From an uncultured Myxococcales bacterium (lineage in GTDB: Bacteria; Myxococcota_A; UBA9042; DTJE01): 64,000 bases of DNA. The position numbers were made by a program, and so were the translations under genes. How positions within the stretch are numbered: position 1 is the stretch's first letter; every line of letters begins with the position of its first letter. The stretch is from NCBI GenBank assembly GCA_903936705.1, contig CAIZWN010000045.1, positions 1 to 64,000 of the forward strand, given 5' to 3'. Below are positions 1 to 8,579 of the stretch, piece by piece. The notes under the pieces were generated by a model. The model was not told the DNA's origin and made no database searches. It saw only the letters and a list, made by a program, of their open reading frames with translations.

Positions 1-234
1 ACGGGCTCCAGAGAGTTTCCTGCTCACCACCCGCCACGGTCGCCTCCAGTTGCGCTCATGATAGATGAAGGTGATAATAATCTCAAGGCGTTATGTGCGA
101 TTTGTTCGCTGAATTTCAGCCTTGGATGAATAAGGTGGGATGAAAGGAACGGTCTCCCGGAAGTCTACCCCGATCCCGGGCGTGAAATCCATGCCGCGCG
201 ACCGCTCGGTTTCGCTTTCTTCGATGAGTAGTCG

Positions 235-732
235 TCAGTGTGTCGCGATGGTTCCGCTGGTCAGCGCCAGTGGAAGAGTGAACCGGAAGCAGGTTCCCAG
301 ACCCATACCGTTGTCGCGAATGAAAAACACGGTATCGGTGCCCTGCAACTCGGCGCCGATTTCGATCCGGGGTGACGGCTGATCGCCGATGTACTTGACA
401 GCGTTCTCGATCAGATTCTGCCAGACCTCCTCCAGTCGCATGCGATCCCCGATCAGGGTCAGGCTGGGGACCATCACCCGGACATCCACGCCGCGTTTCG
501 AAATTGCGCCAGCAACTCCGTTCAAGGCTTCCCGGATGATATCGACAAGGTTCATTTCAACCGAAGGACTCGAAATCCGTCCAGCGCGGTTTATCTCAAG
601 AAGGTCATCCAGCAGACGAGACATCTTCTGTGTTGCTTTGCGTATGAAATCCATGTCGATCGTGATGCGTTCATTATTACCCTGCCGCAGATCTTGCTCT
701 AGGTATCCCAGGAAGGTCGTGACCGTTTCCAT
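235..732 (-). pseudogene. Decayed histidine kinase (partial DHp plus internally deleted ATPase domain)
   Basis: The 165-residue product aligns along its length with the C-terminal half of the kinase encoded at 8580-9827: the second DHp helix (FIRKA..K.SRL..LLEI.RAGR), the N-box (NLIENAVKYIGDQPSPRIEIG) and the DNG motif are shared. It lacks the phosphoacceptor His helix. It also jumps from DNGMG straight to LGTCFRFTLPL, so about 50 residues that carry the G1/G2 ATP-lid region (TGLGLSLV in the paralogue) are missing. It cannot be an active kinase as written. It lies 40 bp downstream of the NtrC-type regulator on the same strand and may be co-transcribed. Retention of an open frame leaves a regulatory or dimerisation role possible; decay is the simpler reading. 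Confidence 0.75.
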
Positions 733-772
733 CCGCCAGTTTGCGGCCGGCAGAGTAAAAACTCCGAAAGGC

Positions 773-2257
773 CTAAGGGCCGTGGGATGCGTCGCGACCG
801 TTGCGTGGCGCTGCGGGATAAAGGCGATCCAACCCGTACTTTTTCAGTTTGGTCCGTAACGTCTTAGGATCGACGTTCAGCATTCCGGCAAGCCTCGCCG
901 GGCTGACATGCTGCCTCATCAGCAGCGAGCTAAGAAACGAGCGCTCTGCCTGTTCGGCAGCATGGTTGCCGACCGACTTCATGTCGAGGTCTGTCGTGGC
1001 AATCGCGAAGGATATGTCGATTCGAACCGATTCCTCGGTCTCGGGTTCGGTCTTCGCCGATGGGATGGAAACAGCGTTCGCAACGTTAGCAACGTTCGCA
1101 ATGCTGATCTTGCTTGATCGGCTGTCACGGGTGATGGTTTCGGGCAAGTGCTCGGGGCGGACCACGTCGTCCGCGCGTACAACCGCGGACTTCATTGCGT
1201 TTTCCAGTTCGCGGATGTTGCCGGGCCAGGTCCAGGCTTCGAGTATGGCAAGAGCCGAATCCGAGATGCCGTCGGCTGCGCAGCCGAACCGGCTTGAATA
1301 CAAGCGAACGAAATGACGGGCCAGCGGACCGATGTCGCCGTTGCGATCACGCAGTGGTGGCAGTTCGATCGTCATCTCGTTGAGGCGGTAATACAGGTCT
1401 TCGCGAAAGCGGCCGTCGCGGACCGCTTCCCTGAGGTTAACATTGGTCGCGGAAACGACGCGTACGTCCAGACGGATGGTTTCCCTGCCGCCTACCCGCA
1501 CAAAGCTTCGCTCTTGCAGCACGCGCAGCAGTTTTGCCTGGAATGGCATCGGCAGATTGCCGATCTCGTCCAGAAAGAGGGTTCCGCCCTGGGCTGCCTC
1601 GAAGCGGCCGACCCGCGTCGACGTCGCTCCCGTGAACGCGCCTCGCTCGTGGCCGAACAACTCGCTTTCGAACAGCGTCTCTGGTAGCGACGAGCAATCG
1701 ACCGCGGCGAACGGGCGTGACCGCCGCTTGCTGGCTTGGTGGATGGTCCGTGCGAACAGTTCCTTGCCCGTTCCGGTCTGGCCCAGCAGCAGCACGTTGA
1801 TATCAGGCACCGCGAATCGCATGGCCATGTCCATGGCGTCGCGAAATGCCCTGCTGGTCCCGATGACCTCCGGTAGTCCATCTGGTTGTCGCCCGGCAGA
1901 GATTTGTATCAGCGCGTCGATGTTTTCCAGCAACGTGTCGTTGGAGAACGGCTTGGAGATGAAGTCGGTGGCGCCCAGCCTCATGGCTGCGACCGCGTCC
2001 TGAATGCTGCCGTAGGCCGTCATCATCATTACCATGATGGCAGGGAATTCGTGCTTCAGGCGCCTCAGTACCTCCAGCCCGTCCATCTTGCCTAGATTCA
2101 GGTCCAGCAGGACGATGTCCGGGACGGTCTTTCTGGCAGAGTCCAGTGCTGCCTCTCCGGACTGGACCGCGGCGATCTCGTGGCCCCGGTCGTGCAGCAC
2201 GGTCGTGAGGATGCGACACCAGTCCAGTTCGTCATCGACGATCATCAGGCGTGCCAT
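773..2257 (-). CDS. NtrC-family sigma-54-dependent response regulator
   Basis: A 494-residue cytoplasmic transcription activator. The receiver domain covers residues 1-118 with phosphoacceptor Asp52 (IVLLDLNLG) and the acidic pair DD at 8-9. The AAA+ sigma-54 interaction domain follows, with Walker A GQTGTGKE (159-166), the sigma-54 contact loop GAFTGA (206-211) and Walker B GGTLFLDE (224-231). The C-terminus has a Fis-type helix-turn-helix (about 455-490). I chose the start at MARLMIVDDE because the longer frame only reads backwards into the upstream kinase. It overlaps the 3' end of that kinase gene by 13 bp, so the two form a cognate pair. The linker before the HTH is longer than usual (about 90 residues). 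Its targets would be sigma-54 promoters; none was identified in the window. Confidence 0.93.
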   Translation of the reverse strand: MARLMIVDDELDWCRILTTVLHDRGHEIAAVQSGEAALDSARKTVPDIVLLDLNLGKMDGLEVLRRLKHEFPAIMVMMMTAYGSIQDAVAAMRLGATDFISKPFSNDTLLENIDALIQISAGRQPDGLPEVIGTSRAFRDAMDMAMRFAVPDINVLLLGQTGTGKELFARTIHQASKRRSRPFAAVDCSSLPETLFESELFGHERGAFTGATSTRVGRFEAAQGGTLFLDEIGNLPMPFQAKLLRVLQERSFVRVGGRETIRLDVRVVSATNVNLREAVRDGRFREDLYYRLNEMTIELPPLRDRNGDIGPLARHFVRLYSSRFGCAADGISDSALAILEAWTWPGNIRELENAMKSAVVRADDVVRPEHLPETITRDSRSSKISIANVANVANAVSIPSAKTEPETEESVRIDISFAIATTDLDMKSVGNHAAEQAERSFLSSLLMRQHVSPARLAGMLNVDPKTLRTKLKKYGLDRLYPAAPRNGRDASHGP

Positions 2258-3615
2258 TCTTTCCCCGCGGATGTTTGGACGGCAGGCAGCACCAGAGTGA
2301 AAAGGACCGAACCGGCGATGTTCTGTCCGAGGACGTCGCCGCCATGGGCCCCGGCGATCTGCTTCGACAGGTAAAGGCCCAGCCCCGTTCCTTCGGTCTT
2401 GGTGGTGTAGTAGGGCCGGAACAGGTTTGGCAGGACCTCGTCCGGGATGGGAGGCCCGTTGTTTTCGACCTCGACCGAGGCGCTGCTGGAATCCGGATAC
2501 CACCGTGTGCGGACGGTCAGCGTGTCGCCGCGCTCGCGCATCGCGTCCAGGGCATTCTTGATCAGGTTCAGGACAATCCCCTTCAGGCCGATGATGTCCA
2601 TGCTGACCGGCGGCAACGTACTGTCCGCCAGCATCGTAAAGCGCACCCCACGCCGCCGGCATTCCGGTGCCGTGAAAGTCAGCACCTCCGAAATCACTGT
2701 GTTCAGGTCCACGTCGATCGCCGGGTTCTGCTTTGATGCGGCGAAGTCCCGCATTGTCCGCAGCATTCCGTCCATGCGATCGACGCTTTCCAGCGCCATC
2801 CGGGTGAACTCGCCATCGGGCGAGTCATCGTCTCCTTTGTGCTTGCCCTGCAGGTACTGGAGGCCGGAACTGATGATCGCCAGGGGGTTCCCCAGTTCGT
2901 GGGCGATACCGGCCGCCATCTGTCCCAGCGTGACCATGTTTTCCGATCGCATCAATCGTCTGAGGCTGGTGCCACCCGGAGGCGTAAGGAATTCAAGGTC
3001 AGCAGGAACGTCCCCGACGGACGATGCCTGAAGCGTGTTCAAGTAGTCCCGGCAGAATGCGACCGCGAAGGGGGCGCTGGTGACGAGATCGCTGGACGAC
3101 ATCAAGGTCCTGGCTGCAGCGTCGGACAGGCCGTCAAATCGGTAGGCGGCAAAGAGGATGGGCGCATTTGCCGCGGTGAGGTTCTGGATACAGGCCTTGT
3201 GGGACCTTAAGGTGGGCGCATATGTTCCCAGTGTGCTGTCGGTTCCCAAGGGCAGTTCGACCCAGACGATTGCTTCGGGGTCCAGCGCGATCGCGTCGTT
3301 CATGGCCGTTCGTATGGTCTGACTGCGCCTTTTGCGGTCGGTTGCCGGGCAGCCGGACTGGGGCAATGCAGCCGTGAACCTCACGGCCAGTGCGGTGTCC
3401 TTGTCGAGCTCGGCGACGTCGGCGCGCGTCTGATCGCAATCCGATTGCGTTCCGATGAAATGCAGGCTGGTGTCCCACTCGCGGCAGAAGGTCGACATCG
3501 CGATCAGCGTACGCGCCCGCTCCATTGCGTCACGGTAGTAGATGCTTCCGCGGAATCGCACCGGTTCGCGGCAACGTCCACCGGCTGCAGGCTGCGTGCT
3601 GTTCTGGGTACTCAT
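2245..3615 (-). CDS. Sensor histidine kinase (soluble, NtrB-like transmitter)
   Basis: A 456-residue kinase that should phosphorylate the NtrC-type regulator encoded immediately downstream. The first about 215 residues form an input domain I do not recognise; there is no signal peptide or membrane segment, so sensing is probably cytoplasmic. The HisKA helix carries the phosphoacceptor His239 in GIAHELGNPLA, followed by the HATPase domain with N-box NLIKNALDA, a degenerate NNGPPIP in place of DxGxG, and G2 box TGLGLYLS. The ATG overlaps the stop of the upstream AAA+ gene by 4 bp (ATGA), which indicates translational coupling. The phosphoacceptor motif HELGNPL is typical of NtrB/ZraS-like kinases. 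Confident as a kinase; the stimulus is unknown. Confidence 0.92.
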   Translation of the reverse strand: MSTQNSTQPAAGGRCREPVRFRGSIYYRDAMERARTLIAMSTFCREWDTSLHFIGTQSDCDQTRADVAELDKDTALAVRFTAALPQSGCPATDRKRRSQTIRTAMNDAIALDPEAIVWVELPLGTDSTLGTYAPTLRSHKACIQNLTAANAPILFAAYRFDGLSDAAARTLMSSSDLVTSAPFAVAFCRDYLNTLQASSVGDVPADLEFLTPPGGTSLRRLMRSENMVTLGQMAAGIAHELGNPLAIISSGLQYLQGKHKGDDDSPDGEFTRMALESVDRMDGMLRTMRDFAASKQNPAIDVDLNTVISEVLTFTAPECRRRGVRFTMLADSTLPPVSMDIIGLKGIVLNLIKNALDAMRERGDTLTVRTRWYPDSSSASVEVENNGPPIPDEVLPNLFRPYYTTKTEGTGLGLYLSKQIAGAHGGDVLGQNIAGSVLFTLVLPAVQTSAGKEWHA

Positions 3616-5795
3616 GTCGGCCTCCCCATCGGTTCGCGGGTGTCACGTGTTTCCCGGATTGCGTCCAGCAGAGATTTCCGGCCGATCACCAGGGCCTCGA
3701 AGCCCTGGCCGTCGGGATGACTGGACAGGAATTCACGTACGGTCATGCGGGCCGCACGTCGGCAGATCGAGTCGATGTCCGCACCCGTCATGCCTTCCGT
3801 TTCGCCAGCAAGTTCCCTGGGAACCACGCCGTCCCCGATCGGACGGTTCTTCAGATGAATCGCGAAAATTTCGGTGCGGCCATCCAGGTCTGGCGGTGGG
3901 ATCTCCAGCAGCAGGTCGAACCTGCCAGGCCGCAGAAGGGCCGGATCCAGCATGTCGCGCCTGTTGGTCGCGGCGATCACAAGGACGCCCTTCAGATCCT
4001 CGATGCCATCCAGTTCCGTCAGGATCTGGCTGATTACTCGCTTGGCGACACCCGATCCGTCGTCGGAGGATGATCGCGTCGAGGCGATCGCGTCGAACTC
4101 GTCGAAGAACAGAATACACGGCGAGGCCTGGCGCGCCTTCTTGAAGACCTCGCGCACCCCCTTTTCGCTTTCGCCCACGAACTTCGACAAAAGCGCAGGG
4201 CCCTTCACCGAAATAAAATTTACGCCGCTCTGCGACGCGACTGCCTTCACCAACAGGGTCTTCCCGGTGCCAGGAAGCCCGTACAGTAGAATGCCCTTCG
4301 ACGCCTTGACGCCGGCTCGTTCCAGCAGGTGTGCGTGGGTCAACGGCCATTCGACCGCTTCGCGCAGTTCCCGCTTGACCCCGGCCAGGCCGCCGACCTG
4401 GTCCCAGGCAATATCGGGAACCTCGACGACCACCTCGCGGATAGCCGAAGGTTCGATCTCGTTCTTGGCGGCCAGGAAGTCGTCCATGGTGACCTTCAGG
4501 GACACCAGAACCTCGTACGGCAGCGCCTCGGCCGCCATGTCGATTTCGGGCATGACCGCCCGCAGTCGCGTCATCGCTGCTTCGCGGCACAGCGCCTGGA
4601 GGTCGGCGCCTACGAAGCCGTGCGTCGAGGCCGCCAACTTGCCCACGTCGACGTCGTCCGCAAGGGGCATGCCGCGCGTGTGGATGTCCAGGATCTGGCG
4701 GCGCGCCATGGTGTCCGGAATGCCGATCTCCATCTCGCGGTCGAAGCGGCCCGGGCGCCGCAGCGCCGGGTCCAGAAGGTTAGGCAGGTTGGTTGCCGCG
4801 ATGACGATGATCTGCCCGCGCGTTTCCAGTCCATCCATCAAGGCCAGCAACTGTGCTACGACGCGTTTTTCGACGTCGCCCTGGACGTTCTCCCGCTTGG
4901 GCGCGATGGCGTCGATCTCGTCCAGGAAGATGATGCATGGGGCGCTCTTTCGAGCCTGCTCGAAGATCCCTCGTAGCTTGGCTTCGCTTTCCCCGTAGAA
5001 CTTGTGGATGACCTCAGGTCCGCTGACCGAAATGAAGGCAGCTTCCGTTTCGTGCGCGACGGCGCGGGCCAGCAGTGTCTTGCCAGTACCCGGGGCGCCG
5101 TGCAGCAGCACGCCCTTCGGCGCGTCGATGCCCAGCCGCTCGAAGACCTGCGGAAAGCGCAGTGGCAGTTCGATCATCTCGCGCAGCCGCCGGATTTCCT
5201 TGCCCAGCCCGCCCACGTCCTCGTATGAAACACCAGCCGGTTTCGTCCCACGGGGCCCGTTGTCGGCCTCGATCGAAATCTCGGTCTGGGCACCGATTAC
5301 CACGACGCCCTTCGGCTTGGTGGATACGATCTCGAAATCCTGGAAGCGGGCGCCGAAAAGCGCGGCCCTGACCCGGTCTCCGGCCACGACCGGCAGGCCC
5401 TCCAGCAGGCGCCCCACATACCGCGAGTCGTCGCGCTTCAGGGCCGCCGCGGAACCGCCCACCTGCCTCACCGCGATGGTCAGGGCCGCGAGGTGGCGGA
5501 CCTTGCGCACGGTCACCCGGTCGTCCAGGCCCACGCCTGCATTTCCGCGAATGATGCCGTCAACCTGGATCACGCTTTTTCCGCGGGCATCGGCGTACGA
5601 GGGCATGGCCTTGGCGACCGTGGTTCGCTGACCTGCGATTTCAAGGATGTCCCCCACGGCCGCGCCAAGCTGGGCCAGGTCCTTCGGATCCAGGCGCGCT
5701 ATTCCTCGGCCGACATCCTTTCCCCCTGCCTCGGCGATCCGTAACTGGAGAGCGTCGCCGGAACCCGAATCAGGTTTCTTCGTGTCTGCTTTCAT
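3612..5795 (-). CDS. Cdc48/VAT-type AAA+ ATPase with two ATPase rings
   Basis: A 727-residue protein with the full architecture of the Cdc48/p97/VAT family: an N-terminal substrate-binding double-psi-barrel-like region (about 15-185), then two AAA+ modules. D1 has Walker A GAPGTGKT (233-240), Walker B IIFLDE (288-293) and arginine fingers in RRPGRFD; D2 has GLPGTGKT (506-513) and ILFFDE (561-566). The family unfolds or remodels protein complexes. It is frequent in archaea and patchy in bacteria. Here it is sandwiched between an unknown 218-residue gene (26 bp overlap) and a histidine kinase (4 bp overlap), so it belongs to a coupled operon ending in a sigma-54 regulator. The substrate is unknown. 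All key ATPase residues are intact. Confidence 0.95.
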   Translation of the reverse strand: MKADTKKPDSGSGDALQLRIAEAGGKDVGRGIARLDPKDLAQLGAAVGDILEIAGQRTTVAKAMPSYADARGKSVIQVDGIIRGNAGVGLDDRVTVRKVRHLAALTIAVRQVGGSAAALKRDDSRYVGRLLEGLPVVAGDRVRAALFGARFQDFEIVSTKPKGVVVIGAQTEISIEADNGPRGTKPAGVSYEDVGGLGKEIRRLREMIELPLRFPQVFERLGIDAPKGVLLHGAPGTGKTLLARAVAHETEAAFISVSGPEVIHKFYGESEAKLRGIFEQARKSAPCIIFLDEIDAIAPKRENVQGDVEKRVVAQLLALMDGLETRGQIIVIAATNLPNLLDPALRRPGRFDREMEIGIPDTMARRQILDIHTRGMPLADDVDVGKLAASTHGFVGADLQALCREAAMTRLRAVMPEIDMAAEALPYEVLVSLKVTMDDFLAAKNEIEPSAIREVVVEVPDIAWDQVGGLAGVKRELREAVEWPLTHAHLLERAGVKASKGILLYGLPGTGKTLLVKAVASQSGVNFISVKGPALLSKFVGESEKGVREVFKKARQASPCILFFDEFDAIASTRSSSDDGSGVAKRVISQILTELDGIEDLKGVLVIAATNRRDMLDPALLRPGRFDLLLEIPPPDLDGRTEIFAIHLKNRPIGDGVVPRELAGETEGMTGADIDSICRRAARMTVREFLSSHPDGQGFEALVIGRKSLLDAIRETRDTREPMGRPT

Positions 5796-6426
5796 TGTCG
5801 CCGTCCTTCCTTTTTTGATACGGGTTCGAGCCGAACGGGAGACTGTGAATCAACTGCCTTACCTGGACCTGGTCCGCGATTATTTCATCCACGCGATGCA
5901 GCATTCCCAGGAACGCGATCCCTGTCTCGCCTTCCTGCAGTGTTTCCGCGATCCGTTGTGCGATGTAGGTGTCGCGCTCGGCCAGGATGATGTCCCCCTC
6001 GCGTCGCAGTTCATCCAGCGTGCCGTTGGGCACGTTTTCCATCGTTGCCGTTACCAGTGCCTTGGTGCGCTGGTATTCGCGGATCATCAGTTTCGGATCC
6101 TCGGTACCCATCAGGATGGCGCCGCGCTCGATCAGGCGCAGCAGCAAGGAATGGTTCTGGCTTCCCGTCGTCGCCACGTCCCGGACGATGTCGATCTCGC
6201 GCCCGCAGACCGGCAGCCCGTCCTGGTACAGCCTGACCTGGCTCCAGACCAACGGCATCGCGCCCAGCCGGTCGTTCAGGCCCTTCCACATCGCATCGAC
6301 CGCCGCGGCCCTGCGTTTCCATGCGTCCTCGCCGTATATCTCGGAAAACCCGCGGCGGACATCGGCCAGGAGGCTGCCCATATCAGCTTCGGAGTGGACG
6401 ATCGGCACGTAAATTAGAACGCGCAA
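5770..6426 (-). CDS. Conserved-looking protein of unknown function, first gene of Cdc48 operon
   Basis: A 218-residue soluble protein; I do not recognise the family. The N-terminus reads MRVLIYVPIVHSEADMGSL, a beta strand followed by a His/Glu/Asp-containing loop that looks like a conserved active or metal site. The C-terminal half has ERDTYIAQRI..TL..GETGIAFLGMLHRV, a pattern reminiscent of the RD..IA..I and gxxH segments in TraB/ChaN-like proteins, but this resemblance is weak. There is no signal peptide or membrane segment. It overlaps the Cdc48-type ATPase gene by 26 bp and is therefore probably its translationally coupled functional partner (substrate, adaptor or effector). The charged tail (KRKDGDNESRHEET) is likely disordered. 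Confidence 0.8.
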   Translation of the reverse strand: MRVLIYVPIVHSEADMGSLLADVRRGFSEIYGEDAWKRRAAAVDAMWKGLNDRLGAMPLVWSQVRLYQDGLPVCGREIDIVRDVATTGSQNHSLLLRLIERGAILMGTEDPKLMIREYQRTKALVTATMENVPNGTLDELRREGDIILAERDTYIAQRIAETLQEGETGIAFLGMLHRVDEIIADQVQVRQLIHSLPFGSNPYQKRKDGDNESRHEET

Positions 6427-6598
6427 ACTGGTCGACTCCGTTGCATCGCGATAATACGTGCGAACCAGGATTCCGATCTATCGGCCTTGGCTGAAAAAGG
6501 TGTAGGCGAGGGACTACAAAACTATCGGCTGATCCATGACCCCAAGGTTTGCCGGCAGTTGTCGGTCCGGGCCGTAAGCCCCTCCGGGCATGATGTGT

Positions 6599-7222
6599 TC
6601 AGACCAGTCCATGCGTCAGGGCATAGCGGACCAGTTCGACGTCGTTGGTCACGCCCAGTTTCTCCCAGATGCGGGTGTGGTAGGTGCTGATCGTCTTGGG
6701 GCTCAGGGAAAGTTCGCGGGCCATGTCCTGGATGGACTGACCCGAACACAGCCGTCGCAGAACCTCGTACTCCCGGTCGGACAGGCGGTCGTGCGGCGTT
6801 TCGTCAGCCTGCCAGATCTCGTTTGCGAACCGTTCGGCCAGGCTGGCGCTGACGTACCGCCCCCCGGCCAGGATCTTTCGGACCGCCAGGACCAGTTCCT
6901 CGGCCGCTACCTGTTTGTTAAGGTACCCCCGGGCGCCGCTCCTCAGTACCCGGACCGCCAATTGCTCCTCCGGCGCGCTGCTCAGGACCAGGACGGGCAG
7001 GCTGGGATATTGGGTCCTCACCTCGTGCAGTACTTCGAGGCCGCTGCGACCCGGCATGAACATGTCCAGCACCAGCACGTCCCAGCTTTCCCGGCCCAGG
7101 GCGGCCAGGGCTTCCATTACCGACCCGGCCTGGCCGAAGTGCGCTTCGGGAAACGCCTCGGCCAGGATCTGCATCAGGCCCTTCCTCAGGACCGCATGAT
7201 CATCGGTCAGGAGGATGTTCAT
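6599..7222 (-). CDS. NarL/FixJ-type response regulator
   Basis: A 207-residue DNA-binding regulator. The receiver domain has Asp53 (VLVLDMFMPG) and DD at 7-8; the C-terminal LuxR-type HTH (about 143-190) reads LSDREYEVL...G.S..DMARELSLSPKTISTYHTRIWEKLGV. The start at MNILLTDDH is supported by receiver-domain alignment and by the 4 bp ATGA overlap with the stop of the upstream kinase, which identifies the pair as cognate. The longer open frame (28 extra residues) runs into the kinase gene and is rejected. Target genes are not evident. Confidence 0.93.
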   Translation of the reverse strand: MNILLTDDHAVLRKGLMQILAEAFPEAHFGQAGSVMEALAALGRESWDVLVLDMFMPGRSGLEVLHEVRTQYPSLPVLVLSSAPEEQLAVRVLRSGARGYLNKQVAAEELVLAVRKILAGGRYVSASLAERFANEIWQADETPHDRLSDREYEVLRRLCSGQSIQDMARELSLSPKTISTYHTRIWEKLGVTNDVELVRYALTHGLV

Positions 7223-8343
7223 GGCGTTGTCTCCAGGGGTTCCTGTCTGTTTCCACGCGGCAGCCGCACCTCGATCAATGTTCCGGAATCGGGCCCTCGG
7301 CAAATCTCGCAACTTCCCCCCAGCAGATGCGCCCTCTCCCGCATGCCAGCCAAGCCGATGGATTCGTGGTGGGTCAGCGATTCCAGTGGGATGCCGTCGC
7401 CGTTGTCCAGGATACGCAACACCAGGTCATCGCCGTCCGGTCTAAGGACGATATGTACTCGGGTGGCGCCGGCGTGACGAGCGACGTTGGTCAGCCCCTC
7501 CTGCAGGATTCGGAACAGCGCAGTAGCAACATTGGGATCCACCGGAAGGTCGTCCCAGTCAACGCTCGTCTCGACCGGGATTTCATTTCGACCCTGGAAG
7601 TCCCGTGCCACCCATTCCACGGTGGCGAACAGTCCCAGGCTGTCGAGCACCGCCGGACGCAGGGCGGTGGCGATGTGCTGCACGGCATGGATTGCATGAT
7701 CCGCCAGGTCGCTCATCTCGACCACCCGATCGATCAAGGTTTCCATGGTCAAGGCCGCGCCTGGTCGCTCAAGTCGGCCGCGCAGCCAGGCAAGGTCGAT
7801 CTTCAGGCAGGTCAGATCCTGGGCCAGCACGTCATGAATTTCGCGTGCCAGGGCTTTTCGTTCCTCCTCGCGAACCGCCTGAAGCCGCCCGGCCAGTGCG
7901 CGCAGTTGCTCGCGGGAGTTAAACAGTTCTTGCTGGCCTCGCAGGTGGTCTTTTCGCGCCTGCCAATCGTGCATGACGCGATCGATGACGTGCGACATGT
8001 CCGCGAATGCCGCCGATGACTTTACTACATAGTCCATCGCGCCGGCCTTGAGGGCCTCGACGGCAGCCTGTTCATCACCCTGGCTGGTCATTACGATGAC
8101 CGGAAATCTACCGGCTTCAGGGAGGCTTGACAGAAACTCGGTCGCTCGTCCGTCGGGCAGGTTCAAGTCGATCAGGGCGATATCGGGTGCGCTGGCTGTC
8201 ACGACCTCCCGGCATTCCTGCAGCGAGCTGGCAGTGCACAGTGTCACGTTCGGCCAGGCCGTCAGCAGGCTCCTCTTGACGGCAACGATATGAGCCGGCT
8301 CGTCATCCACGATCATGATGATGCCGATTCCCTCGGGGTTCAC
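7219..8343 (-). CDS. Receiver-HisKA_3 histidine kinase (NarX/DesK-type transmitter)
   Basis: A 374-residue soluble protein with an N-terminal receiver (Asp59 in IALIDLNLPDG), a short coiled-coil linker (130-160), a HisKA_3 dimerisation domain with phosphoacceptor His170 in LAREIHDVLAQDL, and a HATPase domain (NVARHAGA N-box, DNGDGI, SIGLAGMRERA). The receiver at the N-terminus means its activity is itself controlled by phosphorylation from another kinase. The start is GTG preceded by GGAGGG. It overlaps the NarL-type regulator by 4 bp and should phosphorylate it. It is divergent from the receiver-kinase at 8580, sharing a 236 bp promoter region. Confidence 0.93.
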   Translation of the reverse strand: MNPEGIGIIMIVDDEPAHIVAVKRSLLTAWPNVTLCTASSLQECREVVTASAPDIALIDLNLPDGRATEFLSSLPEAGRFPVIVMTSQGDEQAAVEALKAGAMDYVVKSSAAFADMSHVIDRVMHDWQARKDHLRGQQELFNSREQLRALAGRLQAVREEERKALAREIHDVLAQDLTCLKIDLAWLRGRLERPGAALTMETLIDRVVEMSDLADHAIHAVQHIATALRPAVLDSLGLFATVEWVARDFQGRNEIPVETSVDWDDLPVDPNVATALFRILQEGLTNVARHAGATRVHIVLRPDGDDLVLRILDNGDGIPLESLTHHESIGLAGMRERAHLLGGSCEICRGPDSGTLIEVRLPRGNRQEPLETTP

Positions 8344-8579
8344 TAGCCCTCCATGAAACCGGTCGAAAACCCGTTTCGCAGCAAGTCGTCGAAGTATTGT
8401 AGCCCGGGTCGGGGCATAAAGGTTAGACCGGACCGCGCGACGAAGGCGTGTTCCTGGTATCGGCTTGTCACGGGATCAGCGGACCAGTATCATCCCGCCT
8501 TCATACGGATTGCCTGGGCGGTTCGCCCTTGCACGATTCCGGAGTCGACGGGAATTTCGATGGCGAAGGAAAATTTGAC

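Noticed and set aside
6427-6598. A sigma-54 promoter upstream of the Cdc48 operon
   Set aside because: No GG-N10-GC pair with acceptable flanks was found on the minus strand.
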